Shown piece after piece: positions 1-12,012 of a stretch of DNA of 64,000 nt. The notes beneath the pieces are model-generated. The model saw only the letters and a list, made by a program, of their open reading frames with translations, did no database searches and was not told the DNA's origin. Origin of the DNA: Notospermus geniculatus (taxonomy: Eukaryota > Nemertea > Pilidiophora > Heteronemertea > Lineidae); assembly GCA_002633025.1 (NCBI GenBank), contig NMRB01000061.1, positions 322,362 to 386,361 of the forward strand. The letters run 5' to 3'. Every line of letters begins with the position of its first letter. Positions within the stretch are counted from its first letter, which is position 1. A program made the translations under genes and the position numbers.

Positions 1-407
1 GCTGAATCTGTAACGAAAGCAAAGAATTTCATGAAAGTGAATATATAATTTCATCAATGGAAATCCATGACTTATCTATAACGAATTAACTGCAACTCCC
101 ATTAGTGAAAACTATGAACACAATCAGGCATTAATATGCATCAACTGAGAATTATTCCAGTAGCTTTTTCGTGATGCATGCTTAAAACGTTTGATGAGAA
201 TTTATCCTGTGACGTCACCAGCTTTGATCTAAAACTCGTTAGCTTCCTGGCCATCAAGGTATCACATTTGCTTTTGATGTATTCACCAACAAAATAGGGA
301 TGATTATCGCTAAAGCGTATCCAATCCAGTGATATGTCGCACGTCATTTAGAAATGTTTTACCTTGAAATCATGACCATGGTAGGCCTATACAATGCTCG
401 GACTTAC
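1..407. other. No gene seen; probable intron or flank of the 408-534 exon
   Basis: I see no ORF with coding character and no recognised repeat. On the minus strand this stretch begins immediately after a strong splice donor, so it is most simply intronic sequence of the gene that contains the 408-534 exon. Confidence 0.4.
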
Positions 408-534
408 CTCTGCCAAAATGAATACTTATTGCGACTAAACCTGATGTCCCGGAGAGCACTGGTGCTCATCGTCCGGGGCAGGACGGCTGGAAGGCTTGAC
501 ATTTTTGCGTCCTTGTCCTCCGAGTTGCTTAATC
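408..534 (-). CDS. Internal exon of an unrecognised minus-strand gene
   Basis: A 127-nt exon candidate. It is preceded on the minus strand by a pyrimidine-rich acceptor (TATTCTCATTTCAG) and followed by a near-perfect donor (GCAGAG/GTAAGTCC). The frame between them is open, and the acceptor leaves two bases that complete a codon begun in the previous exon. The protein reads SEDKDAKMSSLPAVLPR, then TMSTSALRDIRFSRNKYSFW. It is basic and Ser/Thr-rich and ends in an aromatic stretch, like a regulatory or linker segment. I do not recognise the family. It does not match the PDE4 sequence expected after the exon at 27177. It ends with two bases of a split codon, so coding continues to the left of the window. 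First-exon candidates at 9193-9283 and 25859-25931 both end one base into a codon, which is the phase this exon needs. Splice signals and open frame are seen directly; that it is expressed is inferred. Confidence 0.5.
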
Positions 535-575
535 CTGAAATGAGAATACAAATGGCGTTACATGAGCGAACACAA

Positions 576-684
576 CAGGTATACAAGGTATACATGTATG
601 TTGGCCAGAAGAAAACTTCAGAATGGTACAATTAGGCCAGGTACACCTAGGCCTTAAGGTTGAATAAGTCCACGACAGGGTTAC
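576..684. repeat. Direct repeat, copy A
   Basis: About 109 bp from CAGGTATACAAGG to GACAGGGTTAC recurs at 1104-1212 with a few substitutions and small indels. The two copies flank a single N at 1095. They may be an unresolved contig overlap, or a dispersed repeat. Confidence 0.8.
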
Positions 685-742
685 ATCTGCTCAACAACAC
701 TGTGACCTACCAAAAGAGGGTAATCTATATTACCCTCGTAAA

Positions 743-769
743 ATGGCGGCTCTCCAGTCTGTCGATTCG
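743..769 (+). CDS. Possible first coding exon (nine codons)
   Basis: An ATGGCG start in a good context (AAAATGGCG) opens nine codons, MAALQSVDS, that end exactly at a strong donor (GATTCG/GTAAGT) in phase 0. An AGGGTAA / TTACCCT inverted motif lies just upstream. No downstream partner exon was found, and a nine-codon match can arise by chance, so this is weak. Confidence 0.2.
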
Positions 770-1103
770 GTAAGTTTATCTGCTCTTATTCCTTCCCTAT
801 TCAATTTTAGCAGTCCCCCTATGGATGTGCTTGTAGATAAAACTGTCAGGAACACGCCAGTATATGTGACGAACCCCTGTAAGTGCTACTATTCGAGTAA
901 TTTGGCCGTGAAATTGCCGACTTTGACGAGGGTAATATAATCGGGAGATTTGAATCTAACTGAATCTATATAACCCTCGTCCAATCGCCAAATTTCAGCG
1001 TCTAATTTCGCGAAAGATCGGGATTTCAGCATGTTATGCTATAGATAACTTGAAAGAGTAACATTTTCTCCACCTACCTGCAAAAAGCCAGCTTNAACAG
1101 AAC

Positions 1104-1212
1104 CAGTATACAAGGTATATATGTTGGCCAGAAGGAAACTTCAGAATGGTACAATGTAGAGTAGGCCAGTACACCTAGGCCTTAAGGTTGAATAAGTCCA
1201 TGACAGGGTTAC
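1104..1212. repeat. Direct repeat, copy B
   Basis: Second copy of the repeat at 576-684. It starts nine bases after the N at 1095. The sequences beyond the repeat do not match each other. Confidence 0.8.
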
Positions 1213-2403
1213 ACCAACAAGTACGATAAAAGTATAACACCTGATAAAATATATTAATGGTATATATTTCGCATTTTTGGCAAAGTTGGCGAAACCTGAA
1301 TCCAGGCATCCCCCAAACAAGCTGAGGCCTACTGCCACTGCCGACGAAGACTGCGTACCAATGTATAGGTATCAGCTGATCAGTCGATGCGACCAGGTGG
1401 TGCAAAATATATTATGAGTGCATGTCAAGGGAGCTCAGTGGCATTGTAGTCCACCGGTACAGTCACTCGGGCTGAAGAGTCGGGAACCGCAGTGCCTAAA
1501 TTTTGATGGACACCATTACCGTGGGCCTAACCAGCACCTGCTAACCTCAGTTAGTCACAACCATCAAACCTGTCATAGGCGAAGAGGACATGAATTGGTA
1601 GTGGGGCATGGACAACACCTTGTAATACCCGAGACATTGTTGCTGAAACTCCATAAACTCAAATACGGATAGGATATATTCTAAGGATGGAATAACCCTA
1701 TTCAATGCCACGCTGCTGCGGGACACTAAGCGACAGGAACAAAGGATTTTGAAAATGTAACATTATAGGAGGAAAACTCACCAAAGTACATGTACGAACC
1801 AGTAATCAAAGGAAAGCCAAGTTTTAAGCCATCGCTCTTCTTCGTATAGCTCACATTCTAATTACTACATGGAACATGCCCGCAGCCTGTGAAACGGATA
1901 ATTTTGATCCTATTGGCTGTAGCCTACATACAGGATAATGCACGACCAGAATAGACCCATACATCTTTTCACAGCTGTAGTCCCCGGAGGGCCATTATCT
2001 CTTCCTAGTTCACATTGGTGCACACATCCACCTCTTGTCTGTTAATCTGCAGTGGGACTAAAAAGATTGGGTCCAACTATTGAAATAACGGGGTGATGGA
2101 ATTATGAGTGCTTCCTGCACTTCACTTGGGTTATTATTCAGGACATATTAATTTGTTTTATGATTTTTTTATGCAGAGATGATTATGTATTGACCGAGAT
2201 GACCACTAACTATGTATGGTCCCAATATAAATAGATACGTCTCCAACGTACTGGGTCTTGGGTTATTTCTTCAATATCGAAGTTTGGCCAGATAACGCCC
2301 CCATCTCAACTTCGTTGAGCGAGGGGCATAAAAAACTCCAGACATGCTAGACAGGTTAAATGACGCTGCCACCTGTTGTAGAGAAGGGTTCGTCCGTTTC
2401 CTG
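1213..2403. other. No gene seen
   Basis: Only short overlapping ORFs on both strands without splice signals, composition or motifs that suggest coding. No tandem or inverted repeat stands out. Confidence 0.4.
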
Positions 2404-2583
2404 TCATACAGTAACAGTCGGAGGATCCATGACAACCGAGTTTTCAGTTTGAGAATTTTCATCCATCTTTTTGATCAATTCGCTCACGCAAATATTGGAA
2501 GTCTCATTACGAGAATGTAGCAGGAACGAGAGTGTTTTTCTATCATGCACCACGCACCATGTCTGCTCTTCTTCTTCTGATCC
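2404..2583 (-). pseudogene. Possible coding remnant or exon rich in acidic residues
   Basis: The minus frame is open for 59 codons between an in-frame TAG (2584-2586) and a TGA. It reads GSEEEEQTWCVVHDRK and further on NETSNICVSELIKKMDEN, then ends MDPPTVTV. The composition (glutamate run, balanced hydrophobic and charged residues) looks protein-like. The same frame upstream of the TAG also looks coding (QLDAGDFLRVVELE). That suggests a decayed ORF, perhaps from a transposon, or an exon whose acceptor I cannot place. No family recognised. The opposite strand is also partly open, so this remains weak. Confidence 0.25.
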
Positions 2584-5216
2584 CTACTCGAGCTCGACGA
2601 CTCGTAGGAAGTCACCTGCGTCTAATTGGGATGTCTACTTCAAAAAGGCAGAGCCTGAGCTCAGCTTTGTTGGATAATAGATTAGAAAGGAACGGATTTT
2701 CATCAGAGCTACAACGGTTTAGTGTATTGGTGTTGAATAGTACTCAGGAGGCCCCAGGTTTAATTCATTGTTGTCTGTCTTAAGACTTACAGTTCATCAT
2801 CCCCAGGGATGCTTCACTTGCTTGTTCTTTCACTGTTAAAAGAGGCAACACTGATGCATGAAAGAGGTAGAACCGGTGCACCACAGAAGGGGCATCTTAC
2901 ATGTATGCTTCAACAGTCGCAGCAAAGTCTTGCAACTAGGGAATGTAACTTGCTCTATCGACTGCACCATTATCGATGGGTATCTGATTAATTCCAATCA
3001 CGCATGACATACTTGGGTCATGTGACCAAAGTAGTCTGGGAATATATCACTGATTTCACCCATCGCTAAGAAACTGGCTACATATTGAGCCAAGTATTGA
3101 TCACCTATCGATTGTGGCAAAAAATAACTTGTACGACTGTGTAATGGAAGTAAATGCATGCTACTAAATCAATCAGATAGATACACATGGGATTATATAA
3201 AGAGATTGGTAAGGAAGAACGATCCCCACTTTCCATGATGAACATCTTGAGAGATTGAAGATTATCTTGGAAACTTATCCAGGTTTCAAGTTGATATGGA
3301 GACGTTGCCGTCATTCTGTGTGGGCCTCCAAGGTACAGTACATGTGCAAAAGGCCATGGCATCTTGTAGTCAGGTCCTGTAACCCTAAGTTCATACCCTT
3401 TTCCCCACGATTCCCCACTCCAACTGTCTGCACCATTTTCTAACTCTGATAAATATAGGGCCTAGGGCCAAATTAACAACGTTAGTGAAGAAACTGGAAC
3501 GGGAATTCCAGCGAAGGCCTCAACACCTTCGTGCATTTCATGCTGTGTTCAGCGATAAATCCTTGTCATTTTCCACCACGTTGCCTTGATCCGTCGGCAA
3601 ATCTGAACAAGCGTGCGGAGGCCTTATCCTGAGGTAGTCAGTGGTTCTTAGCACTAGCTCCCTTCGCCACCACTCACAATGATGGACCAGAGTGGCATCC
3701 TGACTTTTGCAGAGGCCAATCTGTCTCTTGCAAACCAGATCTTCTTCTGGAACTCTTAGTTATCTCTTGCACTGCACTAAACCATCCTTCATTATCGAAT
3801 GCATTACGCAGTGCACGCAGGAATAATTTTTGCTAGAACCTTCGTAGCTTGACGATATTGGCCATGAGAGGACAATGGCCTACCACAAGATTTCCCAACT
3901 CGGTGGCATCGCGGGATTCTTTACGACATTTAGCAGATATTGCCAACTTATTGCACAGAAAACAAAAATGCCATGGGAGCTTAGCTTCCTTTCATTGAAC
4001 GCGATATTGTCAAGATGAAAAAGGTGAAAAATTCCAACGATAATTGTTGAGACGGCAGAAACAGTTCGAAGAAAAATATTGTGGACAAAGGAAAAGCGTC
4101 ATAAAGATATTACTCGGCCTAAAGCAATCTTCCATATCCAGAGTTTGAGTCGAACTTTCTTTTCCGAAAACGGCTGTTGAATGAACCGCAGGCTTCGATA
4201 TGATGAGGTCGAAAAGCCTACACGGCAGAAATCTGCTTTTTGCTTTGTCCTTTTGAATGAGTACGCTATTTCACAGATCCAAAAAAAAGTAGGATTCGAG
4301 ACGACTGCGCAGGAGCAACCGTGAAAGACACGTATATCTCGTGTGCATGGTGTTGTGTTTTAGTTTTGATGTGGTTTGTGTTCGTCATTCCCAAAGAGAC
4401 TGGTACTTCACAGGTTCGCAGCAGAAGGTAACATTTGAGATGACCTGCCTCAGCACCAACTTGAAGGCACAGGTTTCTAACACATGGCGTCAATGAATGC
4501 GTTCGTCGATTTTGATAGAATGATTCGTTTCCTCACAACAGTTTATAGATTGATGGACGACTAAAAGGGTAGTCACGAAATTGATTTATCTTCATTTGGT
4601 AAGTCATTAACCGTGTCACATGACAGATGAAGCAATTAAAGAAATCATTCAATCATTACGGCGGCGTGAAGAAGACCATTTTTCACTATCATGCACGCAG
4701 AAAGTTAGATCGGAATGATACAGCACTGTGAGCTCATCAGTTGAAGTCAGTGGACTGGAATCAGTCTGTCTGCTGAGTGCCGATTTGGTGGCAGTTGTAC
4801 ACATACTCTACATGTTTTGCATTACTAGCATACACGTATCTATTAGTCGAAGCAGAAATCTTGAAAGAACAAACTTCTGTAGGTTTCGTATAAAAGCCTA
4901 CCCAAACTCAAATTCTGAATTGGCATTTTTGGACTTTAAAAAAAATTTGATCAAAAATCGGATTGCGTGGACCGGACTTTGTACGGTATGATATGTACAT
5001 ACATACATGCGCCTAAACATACAGGACTTGTACATGTACACGTACACACGTAAAAATTGTATGCAAATCACAACCTCAGTGTCCCTAGTGACCCCCGCCC
5101 GTGTACATACATTGTGCTAATATAAAAGTAATGTACAATATCAGAAACACGATTTCTTACCTCTATCACGTATATTACGTTGTATATCGTGGATTTTTAC
5201 CGATGTGTTTGTGAAA
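2584..5216. other. No gene seen
   Basis: AT-rich sequence with short chance ORFs on both strands. I found no exon with convincing splice sites and no clear repeat, apart from a cluster of ACATACATG / TGTACATGTACACG words at about 4994-5050. Confidence 0.35.
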
Positions 5217-5381
5217 ATGTCAGCGCAGATTGGATTGATTTTATGGCGTACAGTCAATAGGGCTGCTATGGCGATTTATTATATCTTGGTTTACTTTGCA
5301 ATCATTTTATTGGTCAGTATTGTGCTAAAAGATATTATCAGGGAAATGCCAAATCCTTTGTCCAACATTATATCAAAAAAG
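5217..5381 (+). CDS. First exon of a membrane protein, possibly FITM-like
   Basis: An ATG in an acceptable context (GAAAATGTC) opens exactly 55 codons that end at a strong phase-0 donor (AAAAAG/GTAAGC). The protein begins MSAQIGLILWRTVNRAAM, followed by one strongly hydrophobic segment (about residues 20-37, YYILVYFAIILLVSIVL) and then KDIIREMPNPLSNIISKK. One transmembrane helix after a short basic N-terminus, followed by a Lys-acidic pair, Pro-x-Pro and a Ser-rich stretch ending in basic residues, resembles the N-terminus of FITM1/FITM2, the ER proteins involved in lipid-droplet formation. Length and order also resemble the start of vertebrate FITM2, with a gap of about four residues. The diagnostic later FITM motifs (FVK-W-W and GFDISGH) were not found; the 429-bp N gap downstream could hide an exon. 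The exon call is better supported than the family call. Confidence 0.4.
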
Positions 5382-6141
5382 GTAAGCTTTCTCAATATTG
5401 CAGAGTGGGTTGAGTTCCTTTTTTCAAACGTATACAGGTTAGGATGTACAGTATACATGTAATGTACTTCTGTCTCTGAATCGCTTTCAAGGTTTGCTAT
5501 AGAGAATTGCTCCTTTTATGTTCTTAGTGAGTGTCGTCTTTGTGATGCGGTAAAAGTGGACAAAAGGGAGTAAAAGACATCATATACATGTAATTCCAAG
5601 GGTATGGACCTCATATTCCGGAAACATCCTGTGAGAGCTGGATCAGAAAAGATGCTGACGCTGACCAAGGTCAAGTCCTGCCAGAATCATGGATCAGTCG
5701 ATACAGCTTAAAGGGAGAAGTAAGTGCCCAAATGCAATCTAAGCAAGACGATGACAACCACCTCAGGACACTGGCAGAAAAGGGACGACAAATGTCACCC
5801 TGCCAATTACTGTAGGCGTTTGGAACAAGAAAAAAAAATGTTGAAAGCACTGGTTCCAAAGCAATGTCCAATACGCAAAAGATGTTCTGATCAGGCAAAA
5901 AAGCAGATAAAATCTCAAACACTGCCAGCGACAACCTGTCGTCATCACCACCTACATGTCCCTTTGAAGACATCTTGTAATAAAACCATAGAAACAAAGC
6001 GTAGTTTTCACATGAAAATCTCTAACGCTTGTCGTCACTCACATACAATTAATCCATCTTTGAGAGGATAACATATATAGATGACAGGATGGGATCAGTT
6101 TCACACTGGCACAAAGCATAGCTACAGTCAGAGCTTGTTAA
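5382..6141. other. No further exon seen; presumed intron of the plus-strand gene
   Basis: Overlapping ORFs occur on both strands at about 5671-6071, but none has convincing splice sites or a protein I recognise. Confidence 0.3.
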
Positions 6142-6570
6142 NNNNNNNNNNNNNNNNNNNNNNNNNNNNNNNNNNNNNNNNNNNNNNNNNNNNNNNNNNN
6201 NNNNNNNNNNNNNNNNNNNNNNNNNNNNNNNNNNNNNNNNNNNNNNNNNNNNNNNNNNNNNNNNNNNNNNNNNNNNNNNNNNNNNNNNNNNNNNNNNNNN
6301 NNNNNNNNNNNNNNNNNNNNNNNNNNNNNNNNNNNNNNNNNNNNNNNNNNNNNNNNNNNNNNNNNNNNNNNNNNNNNNNNNNNNNNNNNNNNNNNNNNNN
6401 NNNNNNNNNNNNNNNNNNNNNNNNNNNNNNNNNNNNNNNNNNNNNNNNNNNNNNNNNNNNNNNNNNNNNNNNNNNNNNNNNNNNNNNNNNNNNNNNNNNN
6501 NNNNNNNNNNNNNNNNNNNNNNNNNNNNNNNNNNNNNNNNNNNNNNNNNNNNNNNNNNNNNNNNNNNNNN
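6142..6570. other. Assembly gap (429 N)
   Basis: Run of N. Any ORF drawn through it is meaningless. It lies in the expected first intron of the 5217-5381 exon and could hide coding sequence. Confidence 0.99.
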
Positions 6571-6776
6571 TCAAAATCGAACTCGACCTAGATCTTAGGC
6601 CCATATATACACCCACCAAGGACCAAAAAGATTCCTCGAAAAATAAAGGCGCTAGAGCGCTAACAAACCAAAGTTTACGGACGTACGGACGTACCGCCGT
6701 ACGGACTAACGCACGACAGACCACCACTCAATGACCCCAACCACAGCATAAGCCCTGCTGGGCCTTGCGGCCAAGC
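6571..6776. repeat. End of a hairpin-terminated dispersed repeat
   Basis: The sequence after the gap runs into a GGACGTACGGACGTACCGCC low-complexity stretch and ends with a GC-rich hairpin-like terminus (AGCCCTGCTGGGCC / GGCCAAGCGGGCTA). This mirrors the design of the repeat ending at 40391 (GACGG tail plus terminal hairpin), so it is probably a second family of the same class. Its other end is in the gap. Confidence 0.45.
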
Positions 6777-7984
6777 GGGCTAAAAACAAGGCTATTTATT
6801 ACAGTTAAAGCCAAATTAGTATGATTCATTCTTGTTTCATGATCCATCAAGTGCGCTGGATGACTATTTTATTACATGATATTTGTACCATGAAATTAAT
6901 GGGCGTGCCAGAGCATTTGTTCAATTCGAATGGCTAATGAAGTTTGAGAAGCATATTACCGTGATCAGCTGTGAGCTATTTGCTGTTGTCTTAAAATAGA
7001 TTGTGAGATGCTCCGCTGACTCTTCTATCTGGTAAAGTGGTAAAGAGAATACGCCACAAAAGTGCATTTAGTACAAGGTACATGTACATGTACATGTACG
7101 TGTGGCCTGTGTTTTGTCTTCTATAAGCGTGGCAGTTTATGGTCGTGCAACCCGACCTCATCCGTTGTGAAAATTCACCAGTGGGCCTACACTCCTGAAT
7201 TGATGTCGTTGATAAGTTGACAGTTATCTGCATCAGGTACATGTACATAGGTTTTTTCTGAAATTAAGACATCACTGCCTACTTTCAACCATGGAATTTA
7301 CCTCAAGACCCTACTCTTGCTCATTTTGCACACGATAGCACAGAAAAATGCACTGTGTTAGCAGGTCGAGGTAATGATTATTTCAGGTGATGCTCAGATG
7401 CTAATGAAAGGTTTTATCAATCTCTATCAATTTATCGATTTTCAAGTCTTTTTCTGCCATTTTCAAAGGCGAAACGGAAGGTTGATCGCAAATGCTGCAG
7501 CATATTTTTCAGTGACTTCATGTGGTGTTGTTTCTCCCTTTGTAGTGTTCTTTGTATTTACGTATTTGAGTCATTTAATAACTTTATTGATGATGCATGC
7601 ATCATTATTAGCTAACATTACAAAGTGGTGTAACATCATATGTGAATAGTGAGAGTAAACTTTACGCAACCAAATCCATATTCAGTTATAGACCTCAGTC
7701 TAGACAATCCCTAATTGCACAGAATCGGGTGTTGGCAAAAAGTATTCCTAGTCTAAAGGTAATCTGCACACTCCCTCTAATAATTGCCCATGCAGTCTAT
7801 TGACTAGTCAGATTTGTAATATAAAATATAGGCCTACTCATTGTAAATATCATGTAGCCTACCTTCTGGCTGATATTAAAATTTCTTTCGTTGTAGCCAG
7901 TAGTTCTTTTACTTACATGTAACGCAGAGAACCAATAGCTTTGATATGGCCGCTCGGTCAAAGGAACCTTGAGCAACCACCGAG
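6777..7984. other. No gene seen; short TACATGTA run
   Basis: No supported exon. About 7079-7100 is a self-complementary ACATGTACATGTACATGTAC run. A 29-bp word at 7721-7749 recurs at 9200-9228. Confidence 0.35.
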
Positions 7985-8362
7985 CTGTCCCATCTTTCGC
8001 CCAATCTATAGAAAGATTCTCTTCACACTCCATCAAAGTGCCCCACCTTTTGCCTAGTCTATAGAAGGTTCTTTACAAATTCCCTCCATTTGTCCAGCCT
8101 TTTGCCTAGTCACAGAAGGATCTTCTACACATTCCATCAAAGTGCCCAGCCTTTTGCCTGGTCTATAGGAGGATTGTCTACAAATTCCATCCAATTGCCC
8201 AGCCTTTTGCCTAGACTATAGAAGGATTCTCTACAAACTCCCTCCGATTGCCCAACCTTTTGCCTAGTCTATAGAAGGATTCCCTACAAACTCCCTCCGA
8301 TTGCCCAACCTTTTGCCTAGTCTATAGAAGGATTCTCTACAAACTCCCTCTATTTGCCAGGT
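7985..8362. repeat. 53-bp tandem repeat, about seven units
   Basis: Units of about 53 bp built on CCCAACCTTTTGCCTAGTCT. Successive starts at 8093, 8146, 8198, 8251 and 8304 give the period directly. The right-hand units are nearly identical and the left-hand ones diverged, as expected of a minisatellite growing at one end. No coding function is apparent. Confidence 0.85.
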
Positions 8363-8769
8363 CTATTGCCAAGTCTAATGGAGTACTGTCGACTGATTAG
8401 ACGACAACCAAGAACTGCCTTATTAGCCCAAACATTTTTATCCAATGCCATTAGCAAAATAGGAGACACACCCAGACAAAAAAGAACACGACTATAGATT
8501 TTGAACTGAATGAAGCCATGTGATACATGATCGGCTAAAGAGATTGTTGGGTTTGCGTATCCTGCGAAGATCACGTTCCTTGTTATTACAGAATAATGAG
8601 GAAAAACGTTCTGATGACAGATCAAAAAGGTGTTGTGAGTACATTACTTCATTGTACGATTAATGAGTGTATCTATAGACAGCATACGTACTTCTATGGT
8701 GTTCGTGTTCAAAGATATTGGATAGTCAAAGCTACACGGGTCATGCTTCTTGTTGCCCCGGATCTATAT

Positions 8770-8788
8770 AATCAATCAATCAATCAAT
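8770..8788. repeat. AATC microsatellite
   Basis: Four to five perfect AATC units, visible directly. Confidence 0.9.
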
Positions 8789-9000
8789 ATCAGTTATTGA
8801 TACAGAGCTTGAATCAGGCTTTAAGGGGATTTTCTCAAGCGCTGTCACAATTCACTCAAAGGCCAGATGGAGTGGATGGGCCATGAGGAGGTCTTGTGAC
8901 GGCCGTGATCGTGCCAGATGATTTCACAGCCAGGAGCCATCAACAGCAAAGCAAAGGACATGCCTCCAACTTTGGTAAGCCTGAACCGTGGTACCTCCAG

Positions 9001-9207
9001 GAACACCTCAGAACTTGACCAGTGACAAGCCTTTCAGAGACAAGTCTTACGACATAGCAAAGACTTTACCATATATTTACGAGGCATAGAATCGGAACAC
9101 CTCAGAACTTGACCATTGACAAGTGACAGTACCTGCAAGCCTTTCAGAGACAAGTCTTACTACACCAAGCAAAGACTTTACCATATACTTACGAGGCATA
9201 GAATCGG
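9001..9207. repeat. Two-copy tandem duplication (94 and 113 bp)
   Basis: GAACACCTCAGAACTTGACC starts both copies (9001 and 9095). Both run through CCTTTCAGAGACAAGTCTTA to GAGGCATAGAATCGG. The second copy has an extra stretch near 9118-9138. The duplication covers the donor end of the exon candidate at 9193-9283. Only the right-hand copy has the GTAAGT donor; the left copy reads GTAAAT. Confidence 0.85.
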
Positions 9208-9283
9208 ATGTTGGCAAAAAGTATTCCCTTCCTGGGCTGAGGTAATCCATACTGGAGGTAGAATCCATTCTAGTTAACTCCAT
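9193..9283 (-). CDS. Candidate first coding exon, unrecognised gene
   Basis: An ATG (minus strand, 9283) opens 30 codons plus one base, ending at a strong donor (GCCTC/GTAAGTAT). The protein starts MELTRMDSTSSMDYLSPG and ends REYFLPTSDSMP. It is Ser/Thr-rich with Pro-directed sites, typical of a disordered N-terminus. The single leftover base C plus the GA that begins the exon at 408-534 would give an arginine codon in an open frame, so this could be one of two alternative first exons for that gene. The link is inferred from phase alone. The donor sits inside a recent tandem duplication. Confidence 0.35.
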
Positions 9284-11869
9284 TGTGATGATGTGTATTG
9301 ACTTTAATAGGAAATTTGTAAGAAATCTATTCCAAGGGGTAAATAAGTGCTTCTAAACTGACAAAATCATTAGTGTGAGCTACTCCAAGGTCTCGATGCC
9401 CGAGAATCTGTCTAATATTGAAATTCCATGAAGAACTCTTCCAAATGATACAGCGACGTTAAAGGGTTTCGATACACGAGTCACTGATTCAAATTGACAA
9501 GAGCTGTCATAACATATATAAATATAGATCCAGATGATTGCAGTATTGACATTTTCTTTCCAGAAATTCAGTACCTTTTCATTTCTTTTTTTCCGAGCAG
9601 CTCATCTAGCGTTCTTTGGTTCTCATTTGGAAATTAGAATGACTCATACAGCCAACAGCTAGAACAGGAGAACACTGTAGAGACAAATTACCATGGTGTT
9701 GTTACAATAATACCAATTTGATATCACTGAAGATGTCAACACATCCAGTTTTGAATGTAGTTCAATCTCGTATGAATCTTGCATCAGAGTCGAACCTAAT
9801 TCAACATTTCAACGCCTGAAAGCAAATTCCACCGAATTCCACCCAAAGATTTTTTTGAGAAAAATTGATATCCACGTCATTTCTGACGTTGTAATAAACC
9901 AGGTACTGTTATCCACTTATACACATTACAGACAAGATACCGGAGGGTACCAAAATACCGACTTCCAACGAATTTCAGGAAAGTTACCAAGATACCACTT
10001 CCCAAAGAATCTTAAACAGGTTTACAAGTAGATATAACCTCCATTTATACACTCTATCCACGAGACGCATTCTAAGCAAAGGTCAGAGATTTCAACACAT
10101 CCAGTATACTTCCTACTCAAAAGATTTCAACAAACCTGTTGGAGACGTTCCTAACAAGAATAACAGACTCCTTGGTAAGCGCATCCTCTTCCTTACAACA
10201 GATAATTCAACACATCCATAAACCTTAATGTGTATATTTCACCACAGACTTTTCAAATCAGTAAATTCCTCCATGATACTTACGTCAGGTGAGATGCATT
10301 CAGAATCTACAAGTTTCACCTGATCACTGATGCTGTATATGAGGAGAAAGCATCGCAGCTCCATCCCTAACTGAATCTAAACCCATAGCTTCTAAATATG
10401 ATCGAAACAGCGGGTTCACCCAGACACCATATACACAAAGAAAAATCAACCAGAAAGAATCAATATGAATCAAATATCCAAAACGTCCCAAGCGTACCGG
10501 GTAATTTTAACAATTCGATTCTTCAGACACACAGATACGGATTCGAAAATTGAACAAGTTGGGAAAACTTTCCAAAGCGGGGATCTCTCACGAAGTCTGA
10601 GAACAAACTGTACTCCTGCTGCAGTGAGTAATCCTGAAGTTGACATAATCATTAGTACATTGTAATGAAAATGCACTTTCCTATTCACTGATGCATGAAT
10701 TGTGGCAACACAGCGGGATGTTGACAGCCGTCATGTAAATCTGTACACACAGTGACTCGATGACTCTCGATACAATGTTCGGAATGAACCATCGGGTTAC
10801 CAGCAACGACTCGCTGTACTCGGCTTCATCATCAGAGATTCGTTTATCGGCAACACGGGCTACTAACAGGTAGCCAATTAATATCTGAGGATACATTCTC
10901 TGTATAGTTTTAACAAGACTAGAAGGGTATTATCTGAGTGGTATATTGTGTCTTGGCTCGACTTATTCAATTGTCTGAATGAAAGAGGAGATATAATTCT
11001 GATATAGAGGAGGAAACGCTGAGAAGTGTATTCTTAAAACTATCGTACTCTTGGAAGAGTTTTTCTTTGAGTTGTACAATGTACATTGAAGTCCATGTCA
11101 AAGATTTGAAAATCCATTAGCACACATAATGGACTTGCAAATTAGCAACTGTGCAGGAAACAGGCTACTGGGAATTTACTGCTAAAAACATCTGCACATG
11201 GCACAGAGTTTATTTTCAAAATGACAAATGACAATATTGGTACGCCATCATACGCAGGCAGATTAATTAGAAATTCCACATCACTGTGTAAAGATGTCTA
11301 GCCTGCAATTCGGGACAATGAGAAGGTTTTTCCAAAATGTCTCGCCTGCATTTCAATTTCCTGTTAAATGTCATGGAACCCTTTGTCCATGGGCCAACCA
11401 ACACATGAAAGGAGGGTTGACAGCAAAGGAAACACACATCAGGGAAATAAAAAGTGTTGCTCAACTTAGGTTTTGGTGGATGCAAAACTTTAGTTTGTTG
11501 ATCCCAAATGCCAGAGAAGCATCAATGAAAGTCTGGGTTGTCAGGCCCTGAGCCTGGATCAAGTGATGTCCACTGAGACAGAGGGCAGGTACCAGAAATG
11601 CTATTAGCCATGGATCTTCGCACCTGAGCAGGTTTTTCAGACCTGACTATAAACCTAGGGTGGAGTTAAATATGAGCTTGATGGAGGGATCGACGGAGAC
11701 GAAATGCAACTTACTGCGCTCACCATCAATGCAGGCATCTGTAATGCAGACCTAAAACTCCGAACAAATAACACATCAGAACCATCACATTATGGCCACC
11801 TTTTGTCACATCACCATATCAAAATCAAGTTGTTGAAGAAGACAGCAACATGGCTGCCGTAAACAGCAG
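9284..11869. other. No gene seen
   Basis: Short ORFs on both strands without splice signals. No clear repeat. Confidence 0.35.
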
Positions 11870-12012
11870 GGGCCATGTGCACTAAACGAAGATTATCTTG
11901 AACTCAGGTTGAGCCACAACTTTTCCATTGTCACATCATGCCCTGGCAAACCTGAACAATTGAAAAGTTGAAAACCTGAGTTCAAGATAATCTTCGTTGG
12001 TGCATACAGCCC
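11870..12012. mobile_element. MITE with about 40-bp terminal inverted repeats
   Basis: Left arm GGGCCATGTGCACTAAACGA through GATTATCTTGAACTCAGGTT; right arm AACCTGAGTTCAAGATAATC through GGTGCATACAGCCC. The arms are near-perfect complements around a loop of about 60 bp. No coding capacity. Confidence 0.8.

Noticed and set aside
6081-6734. Long ORFs on both strands
   Set aside because: They run through 429 N and have no real sequence for most of their length.
7985-8362. CRISPR-like array of regular repeats
   Set aside because: The 53-bp units are contiguous without unique spacers, and the genome is animal. It is a minisatellite.
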